64,000 bases of DNA from Romanomermis culicivorax. Its lineage: Eukaryota; Nematoda; Enoplea; Mermithida; Mermithidae. Numbering within the stretch: position 1 is the first letter of the stretch; each line of letters starts with the position of its first letter. Of this stretch, positions 1 through 11,260 are shown piece after piece. The position numbers were made by a program, and so were the translations under genes. The DNA is taken from assembly GCA_963922205.1 (NCBI GenBank), contig CAWUHX010000028.1:1054001-1118000 (forward strand), in the 5' to 3' direction. Under the pieces are notes generated by a model, which was not told the origin of the DNA, did no database searches, and saw only the letters and a program-made list of their open reading frames with translations.

Positions 1-271
1 GGGGGATTACAGTAGCTGTGGAATGTGTAGTTTAGTGTAGGTTCTAGGGGAACAGCTGCCGTTTGTGCAAATTAATTGGGGCATCTTAATTGGGCTACCG
101 GGGTGTGAATGGATCAAAATAAAGTACTTCACGTAATTTTATAGGAATGTTTGGGTGTGAATCCCAGACACCCTTGAGACGATAAAATACGAAAATGAAT
201 AATATTTAATAAATGTCTATCACATACAGTATGCTACATATTTACAGTACTGCTTTAGCAGGTACGTTACA
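1..271 (-). repeat. 3' LTR (partial) of Ty3/gypsy-type element C
   Basis: Bases 1-271 match 2803-3073 almost base for base at a constant offset of 2802, so this is one of two long terminal repeats of the same element. The copy is cut by the window start. The right boundary is set by the end of the match (..gttaca) and by a pyrimidine run at 272-284. On the minus strand that run reads GGAAGGAGGGAAA, a polypurine tract lying directly before the TGTAAC start of the LTR. The element therefore reads on the minus strand and this is its 3' LTR. Confidence 0.85.
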
Positions 272-284
272 TTTCCCTCCTTCC
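272..284 (-). promoter_or_regulatory. Polypurine tract of element C
   Basis: Read on minus, this is thirteen uninterrupted purines directly before the TGTAAC start of the 3' LTR. This is the expected position and composition of the plus-strand DNA priming site of an LTR retrotransposon. Confidence 0.75.
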
Positions 285-302
285 AGAGTTGAACATCCTT
301 GT

Positions 303-2310
303 TCAAGGCTTTCGAGGTTGAGGAGGGGTGGGGACAGCTTCCATAGGTGCTTTCCGAGGGTAGAAAGGGGTTGTCTCGTTGACATGTACCGTAAATGTAA
401 TAGTCTTATGGGGGTGTTTAAGTGTAACATTGGGGTACATGAAATTTGTAACTGTATAGGGCCCATTTTGGCGAGGGAGGAATTTTGGAGTCAGCCCTTG
501 TTTACACGAATGATTTTTGTAAAGAATAAGATCACCTGCCTTGTAATGTATGTTCTGAGCATGCTTGTTATACCGACGGGTATAGTGGTCTTGGGCTTTT
601 TGTAAACTTTTCTGCACCGTTGAGAGTGCTTCTGTAAAATGCGATTTTACAGGAAGGGCGTAATCATCTAAATCAACCATGTAGGACATGGGGAAAAAAT
701 TTAAGGCTGCGTCTGATGGCAGATTTGCTTGCCTACCGTGGATTAATTCAAATGGGGGATACGAGGTGCTATCATTTTTATGAATGTTGATTGAAAAAAC
801 GGCATAGGGCAGGTAAGTATCCCAATCAGTGTGATTTGAATTGATGTACATGCGGATACGGGTAGCTAAGGTCTGGTTGCAACGCTCAACTTCCCCATTG
901 GCAATGGGATGGTATGGGGTGGTATGAATTTTCTGAGTGTTGCATAAATTAGTGATCCGTGAAAAGAGATTGGATACAAAATCGGAGCCATGATCACAAT
1001 GTATGATTTTTGGGGACCCATGATGGCAAACAATTTTGGTTACGAATAACTTGGCAATAGTGGCTGCAGTGATGTCAGGGGTCGGGAATGCCTCTACATA
1101 CTTTGTGAAATAGTTGATGAAAACGACAATGAATCAGTTGCCATCTTCAGTGAGGGGTAAGGGTCCCATGCAATCAACACTGACTCTATCAAATGGGCCA
1201 GTCGGCTGAATTGGTACCAGATTTGCATGCACTTTGTGCCGGAGGGCTTTCTGTGTCTGGCATGGGTGGCAAGTTTTGCAGTAACATTTGATATCACGGC
1301 TCATTTGGGGCCAAAAATATTTTTGTCTGAGCAAGTGTAAAGTTTTCCTGGCAGCAAAATGGCCTGTGAATTTGCTGTCATGATGTGAGGCAATGAGGTG
1401 CTGGACCTGTGATTTGGGAATGTATAGATTCGCTTGTTTGTCGAGTATACGGAAGAGGATGTTTTGATGCACTGCGAATTTGATCAGGATAAGGGGGTGT
1501 TTTTGGGCGATTTTTGCCAAAATGCTTTTTACAGTTGGATCAGTGCATTGGAGTTCGGCGAAATTTTTCTGTTGCTCTTCTTGTTCAGTTGCTTCAGCTT
1601 CCAAAACCGAATTGATGGTGGATATTTCGGGGCGGGTTTCTAATTGCTCAATATCGAAGGATTGCTTTGCTGTCTGTGAGGGGAATCGAGAAACAGCATA
1701 TGCGTTGCTGTTAGCAGTGCCTTTCTTAGGTCGAATGTCTAGCTGAATACCAGAAAGGGCTAATTCCCAACAGGCAATGCGAGGGGACGGGTTTTCCTTC
1801 TGTAAAACTGCTTGAACTGCTGTATGGTCAGTGTGTACAATAACATGTTGCTGAAAAAGGTAGGGGCCGAAATACTTGACAAACTCGACTACTGCAAGGG
1901 TCTCCAACTCAGTTATGGGGTAGTTGCGTTCTGCGGGTTTTAGTGTGCGACTCCCAAAAGCAATGGGGCGATCTTGACCTTTACTATCTAGCTGACTGAG
2001 GATGGCGCCAATTCCGAGTTTTGAGGCGTCAGTTTGCAGAATAAACGGTTTTGTGAAATTGGGATGCTGCAGTATTGGGGCATGAATGAGTAATTCTTTT
2101 AGCTTAGTGAATGCCTTTTGCTGTTCAGGGCCCCAGGAAAATTCTGAGTTCTTTTTGAGTAGCGATGTGAGTGGGCTAGAAACTTGAGAGCAATTCGGGA
2201 TGAATCTACGATAATACGAGGGTAGGCCAAGGAATGACTTAACTTCTTTTGAGCTCTTGGGTGTGGGTATGTCATAGATGGCCTGTACCTTATGGGGATG
2301 CTTGAACGTC
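303..2310 (-). pseudogene. pol: Truncated gypsy-type pol (RT C-part, RNase H, integrase) of element C
   Basis: The minus-strand reading enters near 2310 inside the distal reverse transcriptase (KSFLGLPSYYRRFIPNC). It continues without a stop through RNase H (FILQTDAS, ITELETLAVV, HTDHTAV) into integrase. The integrase shows an HHCC finger (HHDSKFTGHF, then CKTCHPC) and a DDE core with D in VDCMGP, D in HCDHGSDF and E in NGEVER. The C-terminal part, including GPYTVTNFMYPNVTL, lies at 303-851. A nonsense codon at 1131-1133 splits integrase. Gag, protease and the first half of RT, including the catalytic YxDD box, are absent: homology stops abruptly near 2305 and the sequence passes into leader/LTR-like DNA. 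It is related to, but clearly diverged from, elements A and B. The copy cannot move by itself. Confidence 0.85.
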
Positions 2311-3073
2311 GACTAACAAAAATGGACGGCGCGTTTGCTTGCAAATAAAATATACGACAGGGTTTAATTGCTTTCGAAGACGGTTGCTTGCAAATAAAGG
2401 GAACGGCCGCGGATCAAAAAAATGAACGATTACCACAATTTAACAACTAACTAAATCACGCTTTGCTTCTTCTTTTATACGATGTTTTTGGCCACTCCCT
2501 GGGCGTTGCAGGAGGTCGAGCTTCTGTCCATCTTCTTCCGCCAATCGTCGCTTCCTGCTACGCTTTTTATGCTTTCTTAGTTACGCCTTTCTAATGCTTT
2601 CCTGGTACTGTATGCTTTTCGTGCTTCGCTTGCTTTTTACGGTGGGTTTGGCCACACCTCTGTGCTTCTGCGCATGCTTCCTGTATCAGTTTCTCTGTAT
2701 ACACATGTTTTGTGGGGCCGCCGCTACCGTTACACTTGAGACTACTGTCTGGCGGGGCTTCTACGTATTTTACTGTGTGCAGGTGTTGTTTACGATTTTT
2801 ACGGGGGATTACGGTAGCTGTGGAATGTGTAGTTTAGTGTAGGTTCTAGGGGAACAGCTGCCGTTTGTGCAAATTAATTGGGGCATCTTAATTGGGCTAC
2901 CGGGGTGTGAATGGATCAAAATAAAGTACTTCACGTAATTTTATAGGAATGTTTGGGTGTGAATCCCAGACACCCTTGAGACAATAAAATACGAAAATGA
3001 ATAATATTTAATAAATGTCTATCTCATACAGTATGCTACATATTTACAGTACTGCTTTAGCAGGTATGTTACA
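2311..3073 (-). repeat. 5' LTR and possibly leader remnant of element C
   Basis: The last 271 bases (2803-3073) repeat 1-271 and end at the same ..gttaca boundary. The preceding 490 bases probably belong to the same LTR, whose left copy lies outside the window, but the inner edge cannot be fixed. No convincing tRNA primer site was found at the junction with the truncated pol, consistent with the deletion having removed it. A target-site duplication cannot be tested because the other flank is outside the window. Confidence 0.6.
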
Positions 3074-4665
3074 TTTATTGCTTGCATGCCTATTTTTTCT
3101 TCTCGAGGCTCACTCGAAAAAATGAAGTAGAAATGTCGTACATGTTAAGAAGTATCTAAAGTTGACTGTACATTAATGTTGAGAATAAGGCCATTAATCC
3201 ATTAGCAGTGGAACTGCTTAAAATACATCATGAGACAACACACATTTTGAAGCATCAATTACACTGCTTTTTACATGCATTGTTAATCATTCTCAACATA
3301 ACGGTTATTTTTATTTTCATTTTGTTATAATTTTTTTAATCCTTCTTGAACTTCCTGAAAATTTTCAACATCAAAAACGATTTGATTTGACGTTCACAAA
3401 CGCGCACGCAGCCATTAATTTTAATGAGAAAAGATTCGGTTCGCCAAGCAAACCCCGTTTTTGTACGACATGAAAGTACGCATTATAATTTGATCCCATT
3501 TTTCTTCTGTTTGAAAATCCAATAATATTAACGCCGTGTTGAAATGTAGAAATGATAATCGAAAAAGACACGACTGGAAAGGCTAATTTAGAGTTCAATC
3601 GAATGGTAATGATGGAAATAATGATAGAAGTCAGTGGGCGACTCATAAATTTATTCGTATATGCATTACTTCGTTTTTCACAGAACGAAGTTCAATTTCA
3701 TGTCTGTTGAGGCAATCCACATACAGTCTGGTTTTTCTCAAATTAAAAAATATCCAAATACATCAAAATCTTTTACACAAAGCTTTTACAACAGATTTTT
3801 TTAGTCAAAAATTTCTGAGAATTATTTCAGTAGTTTCTCCATTTTTAAGTTTCGTGTGTCGCGTGGTGTAGCAAAAAATAAAAAAAATTGAATTGATAGT
3901 TGCTTTCCAGTTTTATTATTTACAAGAATTTTAAGAAAATCAAACTATAGGCTTTTGAATTTCAGAAAAATCTCGAAATTTTACACCCAAGTATCCACAA
4001 GTCCCTGTAAATTGAAAAATGACAAAAAATACGTACAATTCTCGGAGTCGTTGACATAAAACGTTTATTTTAGGCTTTTTACTCAAAACATGATAGGAGT
4101 TAGTCAAATAGGCTCACATATTTTAGATCCTATGCGACATGTGGTATTGCAGGAAATTGTAAAAATATGAAAAAGCGTTTGCTTCCCAAGCTTTCAAGAA
4201 AAACATGCTATAAATGAGAATTAACTCTAGTGGGGTTAATTTATTGGGACATTAATACAAGCCAGAAACATTTTATCGGAAATTCTCAAAATTGAAAAAT
4301 CATGAAAAATTCAACGATGTAACTTGTCGGTTGTCGCTGGTTTGAGAAGTTTTGAAATGAAACATGTAGTGCTGAATAAATTTATGAAATCACAAATCTA
4401 AAGCCATAAATAGAGGCACAAAGGAATCGGTACGTTTGAAAATAATCAAAATTGTGGTTGCTTTTGGTTTCACTTTTTCATAAGCTATCGACGGTCATGA
4501 TCGGATTTTTATTACCGTGCTAATTACATCTTTCGTTTATGGAACTAACTTTAAAATTATATTTCAATAACATTCGCCATTCCAAGGTGACGGACGACCT
4601 TTCATTGGGGGTCTATTACGTAGAAGCAAATATAACTATCATGTATTCAGATTTTTCTTTTTCAG
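3074..4665. other. AT-rich non-coding stretch upstream of the synthase exons
   Basis: I see no conserved coding exon on either strand. By position it is probably intron of the downstream synthase gene, whose 5' exons are missing. Short open frames near 3371-3646 (-) and 4539-4883 (+) have no recognisable domains. Confidence 0.4.
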
Positions 4666-6753
4666 ATTGCAGAATGGATCATCGTTTTCTCGGTGATAGG
4701 TTTGATCATAATGCTCATTTTACATTCGGAATGGCTCATATTGGTCCGTCGTTTATTGGCCATAGCATCGCTGTGCTACTTCTGTCGGGCGTTGACCATC
4801 TGCACGACTCAACTCCCGGTGCCCAGCCTTTCAACTTACTGCGCTCCGGTGACGCATATGAACAAAACTCAAGGATTACATAGCGCTACTCTTATAGTGG
4901 GTAAGAGTGTGACATACTGTAGCGCAATAAAGAAACATCAGTTAATGGAACTATAGTGCTTACCTGTAAAGCGAAAATGAACAAATTAGTACGGTTTCCA
5001 ATAAATCGTTTGAAAGAATCATAGACTTAAGAGTTTTTGAGCAGAAATTGACCTCAAAAAATTTGGCATGTAGTTTAGCAGAACATTGAGGAAATAGGAA
5101 ATGATACTTGTTTTGCGGCCGGTTTTATTTTTAAGGAAAATTTGAAGAACATCAGACCAAGTAACAGTACAGTACAGCTGAAAATTAATACGGTTTTATA
5201 AATCTTTTACAATATGATATAAGCGAAGTAACGAAATGAGCAGCAACGTTACTGGTGTTTCATAAGACAACAATATCGCAAAATGACATCAAGGTTAAGT
5301 CAGACAATACAGGCTGGAAAAACTTGTACACTTCGAATATGATAAGTAGGTGGACTCTATGATTTTTGTGTAAATTTAGTTTCGATCCTGGCTATGATAT
5401 TTTTATGTGTGAGCGAATAAGGGAGGAACGAACGGCGTCTGAAGATATAGCCAATACAGTGGAATATAGGCTTTCTCGAATTCACCTGAAATTCCAGGTT
5501 TTCAGCTCCTCCACCCAACATCTGAAATCGGAAACTATTTATATTAAAAAATCACCTGATCACGTTTGGTGTGATTCTAAAAATAATTCGTAATGTTCAT
5601 AACTGGATAAAAAGAACGAGTCTACTTTTTGCAAATGTTTTCAACTGGAAAAATGAAAATGTCTTCGATTTTGTTGAGTGGGCAAGCTATGCCCTGCCTT
5701 CTTATTCCAAATGACGTGTAATTTTGCAGAAGTGACAAAAAATATAAATTAGTACTTACTTTGCGGTTTCAATTATTTATTGTCCGTTTGCGGAAGATGC
5801 TCGAAAATTAAAAAATTCGAAAACGAGAACAATGGTCAGAATCACATACACTTATACTTACAAATTTCGAGTCTCTTATATTTATTTTAAAACTGTAAAA
5901 ATGTAAACTAATTCTTGTTTACAGTTTTATTATTTAGAAACATTTCAGTAATTTCTTGAAATGTTTTTCAATATGAAGATCATGTAGCAAATACTATTTC
6001 CTATTTTTGTAATTTTCTGCTATGCCGTACGTCGCATCATTTTCTGCATTTTTTCGATCATGTAGGCAATTAGCTTGCACAATGCGTGTCCGTATAAGTC
6101 AGTACAATATAAGAAAATTTTTAATGTCGAATTTTGTTAATTACATTGCATTATGATGAAGCAGAGCATTACAGGCTGAATGCGAAATGATGTGATGTGC
6201 CAAATGTTTTCTAGGTACAATATTCCGTCGAGCATACGATATATATGCAGGATTTGGACTGAACATGTTTCATTCGAGGGCTTTTTGCGGGGATTTGGTT
6301 TTCAGTGGCCATACGATTATATTATTTCTATGTTACAACATGTTTCGCCAGTATTTGCCCAAAAATATGCAAATTTTGGCGTTTTTCTCCAAAATGGCCA
6401 ATTTCCTGGCTTTGGCTTGCATATTAACCGCCCGAAAACATTACACTCTGGACATAATACTTGCCTATTGGATAACGAACCAAATTTTTTGGATATACCA
6501 CGCCGTTACAGTTGCCATACAAAACGAGCAGGCTGATGATTACCAATCGAAATCGATATCGTTCTATCGCTTGATCGCTTTCCTAGAGTGTGGCGATAAT
6601 GAAGAATTTCACGATCTCGATGGCAGACAAATATTCAGGATTCCGTCGATTTGTCCTCGATTTTGCAAGAACGTCAGTTTTTTACGGTCGAAGAGCATGA
6701 AAGATGGGTGTTTTCAATGGGAAGAAAAAGAAACCAGCGTTCTCGTAGCATGA
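4666..6753 (+). CDS. SGMS: Sphingomyelin / ceramide-phosphoethanolamine synthase family protein, 3' exons only
   Basis: Two exons are supported: 4666-4900 and 6215-6753, with intron 4901-6214 (donor gtaagagt, acceptor ttttctag, phase 1). They give 257 residues ending at TAG/TGA-type stop 6751-6753. Family members transfer a phospho-head-group from phosphatidylcholine or phosphatidylethanolamine to ceramide in Golgi, plasma or ER membranes. Seen here: hydrophobic helices, the CRALTICTTQLPVP segment followed by YCAP, motif D3 CGDLVFSGHT (His codon 6310-6312), and motif D4 HYTLD (His 6439-6441, Asp 6451-6453). These are the two His and one Asp of the family active site. The C-terminal tail is hydrophilic. 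Family members are about 350-420 residues, so roughly 100-150 N-terminal residues are missing. The first exon shown opens after a typical tttttctttttcag acceptor, so upstream exons must exist or have existed. Head-group specificity cannot be read from this part. Confidence 0.85.
4901..6214 (+). other. Intron of the synthase gene
   Basis: It starts gtaagagtg and ends ttttctag. The exons on both sides join in frame at a Gly codon and the join matches the family, which fixes both splice sites. Apart from AT-rich DNA and unassigned short open frames (such as 5366-5593) I see nothing in it. Confidence 0.8.
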
Positions 6754-8635
6754 TTTTTGGAGTCGCGATTGTATATTGTCCACGTTTTAATTCTTGAATG
6801 AAACATGTATGTACAATATTGAATTTAATAGTACATAAAGACCTCATCATCCATTCAAAAATAATTCCAGCAGAGGTACAAGTACGGTGTTATCGTTTAG
6901 TACTCGTGTTTACTTTTCCATCAACGGGATCATTTTTTGACAGTTTGAGCCAGACTGCATAGCATGTGATGCCTATTTCCTTCAAACCAAATGGTTTTTG
7001 ACCACCATAAATCAGCGTTTAAAAACATGGAAAAATTCTGACTATGAACTCGAAAAACACTTAATACTAAATTTTTATGAAAATTTGAAATTCAAAGTGA
7101 ATTTCTTAAATATATCTTAATAGCATTGTAAAATTTGAAACTTAAGTGAAATAAGATGAATGTCGCCTTTTGTACACATTAGGGAGTTTTTCTCGGGATG
7201 CGAATTGTGTTGCGCTTATCCGTTTTTTGTAAATTGAAAAATGGTAAAACTCATCATCGTCGTCAAAGTTGTTAAAACGAGGCTTTAATTTAAGATTTTT
7301 GAGACACACGTTCCGATAAAATTTAGCCTCTCATACAGAGATATGTCACAAGTATTAACCGCACCTTAAATCAGATATTTGGTGTAATCTGATGCGATAC
7401 TCATTTTGTTTGAAAGGCAAAACTCGCATAGCTACAGTGGGGTAGCGAATCCAAATAACTGAGTAGAAAATTTTTTTGTGAGGATCGCTTTTGATTTTCT
7501 CACTTTTTTTGCTTGAAGAAGGGACAAAAATAAATAGGAGTGCACATGTACACTAAAAGTCTAAAATAAATAATGTATTTTATCGTTTTACCCTTTCCAC
7601 CTAAGCTACATGGGATTGGGAATATATCACGAATCCTTACTATTTTTTTGAGTAAAAAATTCTACAGTAAAAGCCGCAAACGATTTCAATGGTTCTTTTG
7701 TCACTTTTCAATCTCTTCGACAGAACCATATGTGATCGTTCTCTAATAAATGTCTTGCCGGCATGCTGCATCGAACTACCTATACATTTAAAACATGGAA
7801 GTTAACTGATCGTCACCCTCAAGAACCTGGATCATTGAGCACGCAAGATTTGAGATTGTGTCCCGTGTTGTATAGAAACAAATTGAAAACTTGATTTATT
7901 TTTACGGGAACAAAATTATGCAAAATAATCATGTAGGCTGACATAGGTCATCACTGTCACTGCCCCGTATTTTCGTTTTGGAACAGTCAGTCATATTATG
8001 CAAAGAAACGGATAAGATAAGATATAAAGTGTGTGAATTTGTATGTTGTACGAGCTTGAGTTCATTCCTAATATAAATTTTATGCAAAGGACGAACCTAT
8101 CCAAAACAACACGAAAAGACACGAGAAATGTTATTACATCTTGCTCACTTGGAAATTTTTACTGATCAACCTCTCATCGCAATAGACGTTGCAAATAATT
8201 TGAATATTCACTGCATTTTCCAAACAATAATAGACGAATTTTCATTTTTCTTATCACTATCAGCTGGAACGCATCTAGTGCTTTAGAAATGATCCTCAAT
8301 AGAACTGTTTTGTGTTATTGGGTCTCCTAATCATCCAATAATTTTTTCCTTATCTCCATCACAGAGTTTTTCAAAAACGGCTGTTTTATTTATTTTTGGT
8401 AGTAGTAAACTGAATCTGATTGGCCGTATCAATAAAAAGTCATTTGATGAAATGACACTGTTTTACTCGTTATCTTTACCATGTATTCTAATAAAACTTG
8501 CAGGCCCTATTATTTTTTCAGGTTTTCGGTGAGGGTTCTATTCTCTTTTTTCCACAGATTAACTCGAAACTTTGTAAAATGTTAGTAAACGTGATTACTA
8601 ATTCTTGTTGTAAAGGTTGACGGAAGTATTCTCAT
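6754..8635. other. AT-rich intergenic DNA, no gene seen
   Basis: Both strands were read. There is no open frame with recognisable motifs, no splice-site-bounded exon that I can support, and no strong repeat before the minisatellite begins. Confidence 0.4.
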
Positions 8636-10072
8636 GTGAGCGATTCCCAAGTAAGCGATTCCCAAGTGAGCGATTCCCAAGTAAGCGAATTCCTAAGTGA
8701 GCAAAGTTCCAATTCAGCGAATTCCCAAGTGAACGAATTTCCAATTGAGCGATTTTCATGTGAGTTATTCCCAATTCAGCGAATTCCTAAGTGAGCGAAT
8801 TCCCAATTGAACGATTCTCATGCGAGAGATTCACAAGTGAGTGAATTCCTAATTGAGCGAATTCCCAAGTGAGCGAATTTCCAATGGAGCGAATTCACCA
8901 GTGACCGATTTTCATGTGAGTGATTCCCAATTGAGCGAATTCCCAAGTGAGCGAATTCCCAAGTGAGTGATTCCCAATTGAGCGAAGTCCCAAGTGAGCG
9001 AATTCCCAAATGAATGAATTCCTAATTGGGCGATTCTCCAAGTGAACGAATTCTCGATTGAGCGAATTCCCAAGTAAGTGAGTGATTCCCAAGTGAGCGA
9101 ATTCCCAAGTGAGCGAATTTCCAATGGAGCGAATTCACCAGTGACCGATTCCCAATTGAGCTAGCAAATTTCCAAGTGAGCGAATTCCCAATTGAGCGAA
9201 TTCTCCAGTGACTGATTCCCAATTGAGCAAATTCACAAGTGAGCGAATTCCCAATTGAGCGAATTCCCAAGTGACTGAATTCCCAATTGAGCGAATTCCA
9301 AAGTGAGTGATTCCCAATTGAGCGAATTCCCAAGTCAGCGAATTTCCAATTGAGCGAATTCCCAAGTGAGCGAATTCCCAATTGAGTGAATTCCCAAGTG
9401 AGTGATTCCCAATTGAGTGAACCTCCAAGTGAGTGATTCCCAATTGAGTGATTTCCCAAGTGAACGAATTCCCAATTGAGCGAATTCCCAAGTGAGCGAA
9501 TTCCCAATTTAGTGAATTCCCAAGTGAGCGAATTCCCAATTGAGCGAATTCTCAAGTGCATGATTCCCAAGTGAGCGAATTCCCAATTGAGCGAATTCCC
9601 AAGTGAGTGAATTCCCAATTGAGCGAATTCCAAAGTGAGTGATTCCCAATTGAGCGAATTCCCAAGTCAGCGAATTTCCAATTGAGCGAATTCCCAAGTG
9701 AGCGAATTCCCAATTGAGTGAATTCCCAAGTGAGCGAATTCCCAATTGAGCGAATTCTCAAGTGCATGATTCCCAATTGAACGAATTCTCGATTGAGCGA
9801 ATTCCCAAGTAAGTGAGTGATTCCCAAGTGAGCGAATTCCCAACTGAGCGAATTCCCAAGTGAGCGATTTTCACGTGAGTGGTTCCCAATTGAGCAAATT
9901 CCCCATTGAGCGATTCTCATATGAACGATTCCCAATTGAGCGAATTCCCAAGTGAGCGATTTTCATGTGAGTGATTTCCAACTGAGCGAATTCCCAAGTG
10001 AGCGAATTCCCAATTGAACGATTCTCATATGAGCGATTCCCAATTGAGCGAATTCCCAATGGGGCGATTCCA
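8636..10072. repeat. 16-bp minisatellite array (about 1.4 kb), EcoRI-site-rich
   Basis: About ninety degenerate copies of a 16-bp unit, GAGCGAATTCCCAAGT, with an alternating variant ending in TT. The higher-order unit is therefore often 32 bp (..AAGT then ..AATT). Nearly every unit carries GAATTC. Irregular shorter units (GCGATTCCC, GCGATTTTCATGT) cluster at both ends. Because 16 is not a multiple of 3 and the unit has no stop on the minus strand, long minus-strand open frames (up to 203 codons) appear in all three frames. They read as IRSLGNSLNWEFAHL-type repeats and are by-products of the repeat. Confidence 0.95.
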
Positions 10073-10089
10073 AACTAGTGATCGGGAAT

Positions 10090-10686
10090 GTAATAACACT
10101 TTCTTCATATTTTCCTTCTTTACCTTATATTTTTCTTTGCCATGCATTTTTTTCTTTCGTTTTTTGTGTGTGTTGTTAATGTTTTCGTTTATGTATGTTT
10201 TTACGTTTTCATCTTTTGTCTCTGCGTTCTTTCATTTTCGTTTTTCTTTTCATCTACTTTTTTCTTTTTTGTTCACAAAACAACAAATTACAAAGTGTAA
10301 TTTTTTTTAATCTTCCGTATCCTTTTGGAATTCGGCACGCTATATTTCCTATATAATATTATCCTTTGTGATTTTTTTTTCATTACTTCCCCTCTTATTT
10401 TTTGCTATTAATCTCTCCTGATTCTTTCTTCTTCGTTCTTTTTCACATTTTTTCTTTCTTTCTGTTTTCTCTATGTTGCTTCTTCTATCTTGTCACTCAT
10501 TTCATGTTTTCTTTTTTTTTCTAATGCCTTTTCACGAAAATGGAAGAATGCAGAGACAAAAGATGATGTGTTAAAACACGCGTAAACGAAAGCATAAGCA
10601 ATACACCCAGAAAACGAAAGAAAAAAGAAATACATACAAAGAAAAATAGAAGATGAAGAAGGAAAATATGAAGAAAGTGTTATTAC
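10090..10686. mobile_element. Imperfect inverted repeat with 150-bp arms (fold-back / MITE-like)
   Basis: Arm 10090-10240 (gtaataacactttcttcat.. to ..cattttcg) is matched by the reverse complement of 10535-10686. Runs such as TCATCTTTTGTCTCTGC are shared almost exactly. The loop is about 295 bp of T-rich DNA. No coding capacity is recognised. It may be a fold-back element or a small non-autonomous DNA transposon. It sits directly beside the minisatellite. Confidence 0.7.
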
Positions 10687-11260
10687 AGAACTCGTATGGA
10701 GAACCCGGGAGTTTAATTTCAGAATATAAGACTGACATTTTCGGAGTCTTATAAAACTGCGGTTTCTAATAAAACAAATAATGGTTACATGATAGATCGA
10801 GCAAACTCTCATAAGAATTCACTTGAAGCGCCAGGCTAAAACAAACCATATTTTTGTACCTACAGTAATTTTCAGAAGCTGTCATGTGTTGAGGTCATAC
10901 TTCGGCGCGAGGTACTGCTTTTTCTATTCATACTAACAAGCGGTACCGCGCGGCGCCGTATGGCGCTGCTTTTTTACTCCTGGATCTTGCTCTTGGAAAA
11001 ATATGCGTATTGCTCGTTTTGACAAACGCGAAATAGAAAAAATGCGAAAAAGATGAAAAAAACGAAAAAATCGAAAAATAAAAAGCGCATAAGAAAAATG
11101 AAATCAATCATTCCTGCATGTGCAGATAGAAGCTTGCAAAAAGCCTAGTTTAAAGATTTTGGGCTCTTGCTTCAACTTGCTTCTCATTCCAACGATTAAT
11201 AGCTCTTGAACTGCTAAGAAATATCAATACCATATCCTGTAGAGAATACCGCCATGACAC
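10687..11260. other. Non-coding stretch between inverted repeat and element B
   Basis: Mixed AT-rich DNA with a GC-rich patch at 10900-10975 that contains GCGGTACCGC. A related GC-rich patch occurs in opposite orientation at about 38190-38222 (ggtacc...gaagtatgac). No gene is seen. Confidence 0.35.

Noticed and set aside
4539..4883. 114-codon + open frame overlapping the synthase exon
   Set aside because: It is in a different frame from the family-matching reading and runs through the splice acceptor; a shadow of the exon.
6180..6536. 118-codon + open frame over the last synthase exon
   Set aside because: Wrong frame. The frame starting in the exon at 6215 carries both catalytic motifs.
8818..10059. 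Long minus-strand open frames (up to 203 codons) of IGNSL-type repeats
   Set aside because: They exist in all three frames simply because the 16-bp satellite unit has no stop on that strand. There is no start context, domain or splice evidence.
8636..10072. CRISPR-like direct repeats
   Set aside because: Units are contiguous 16-mers with no unique spacers, in a eukaryotic setting; this is a minisatellite.
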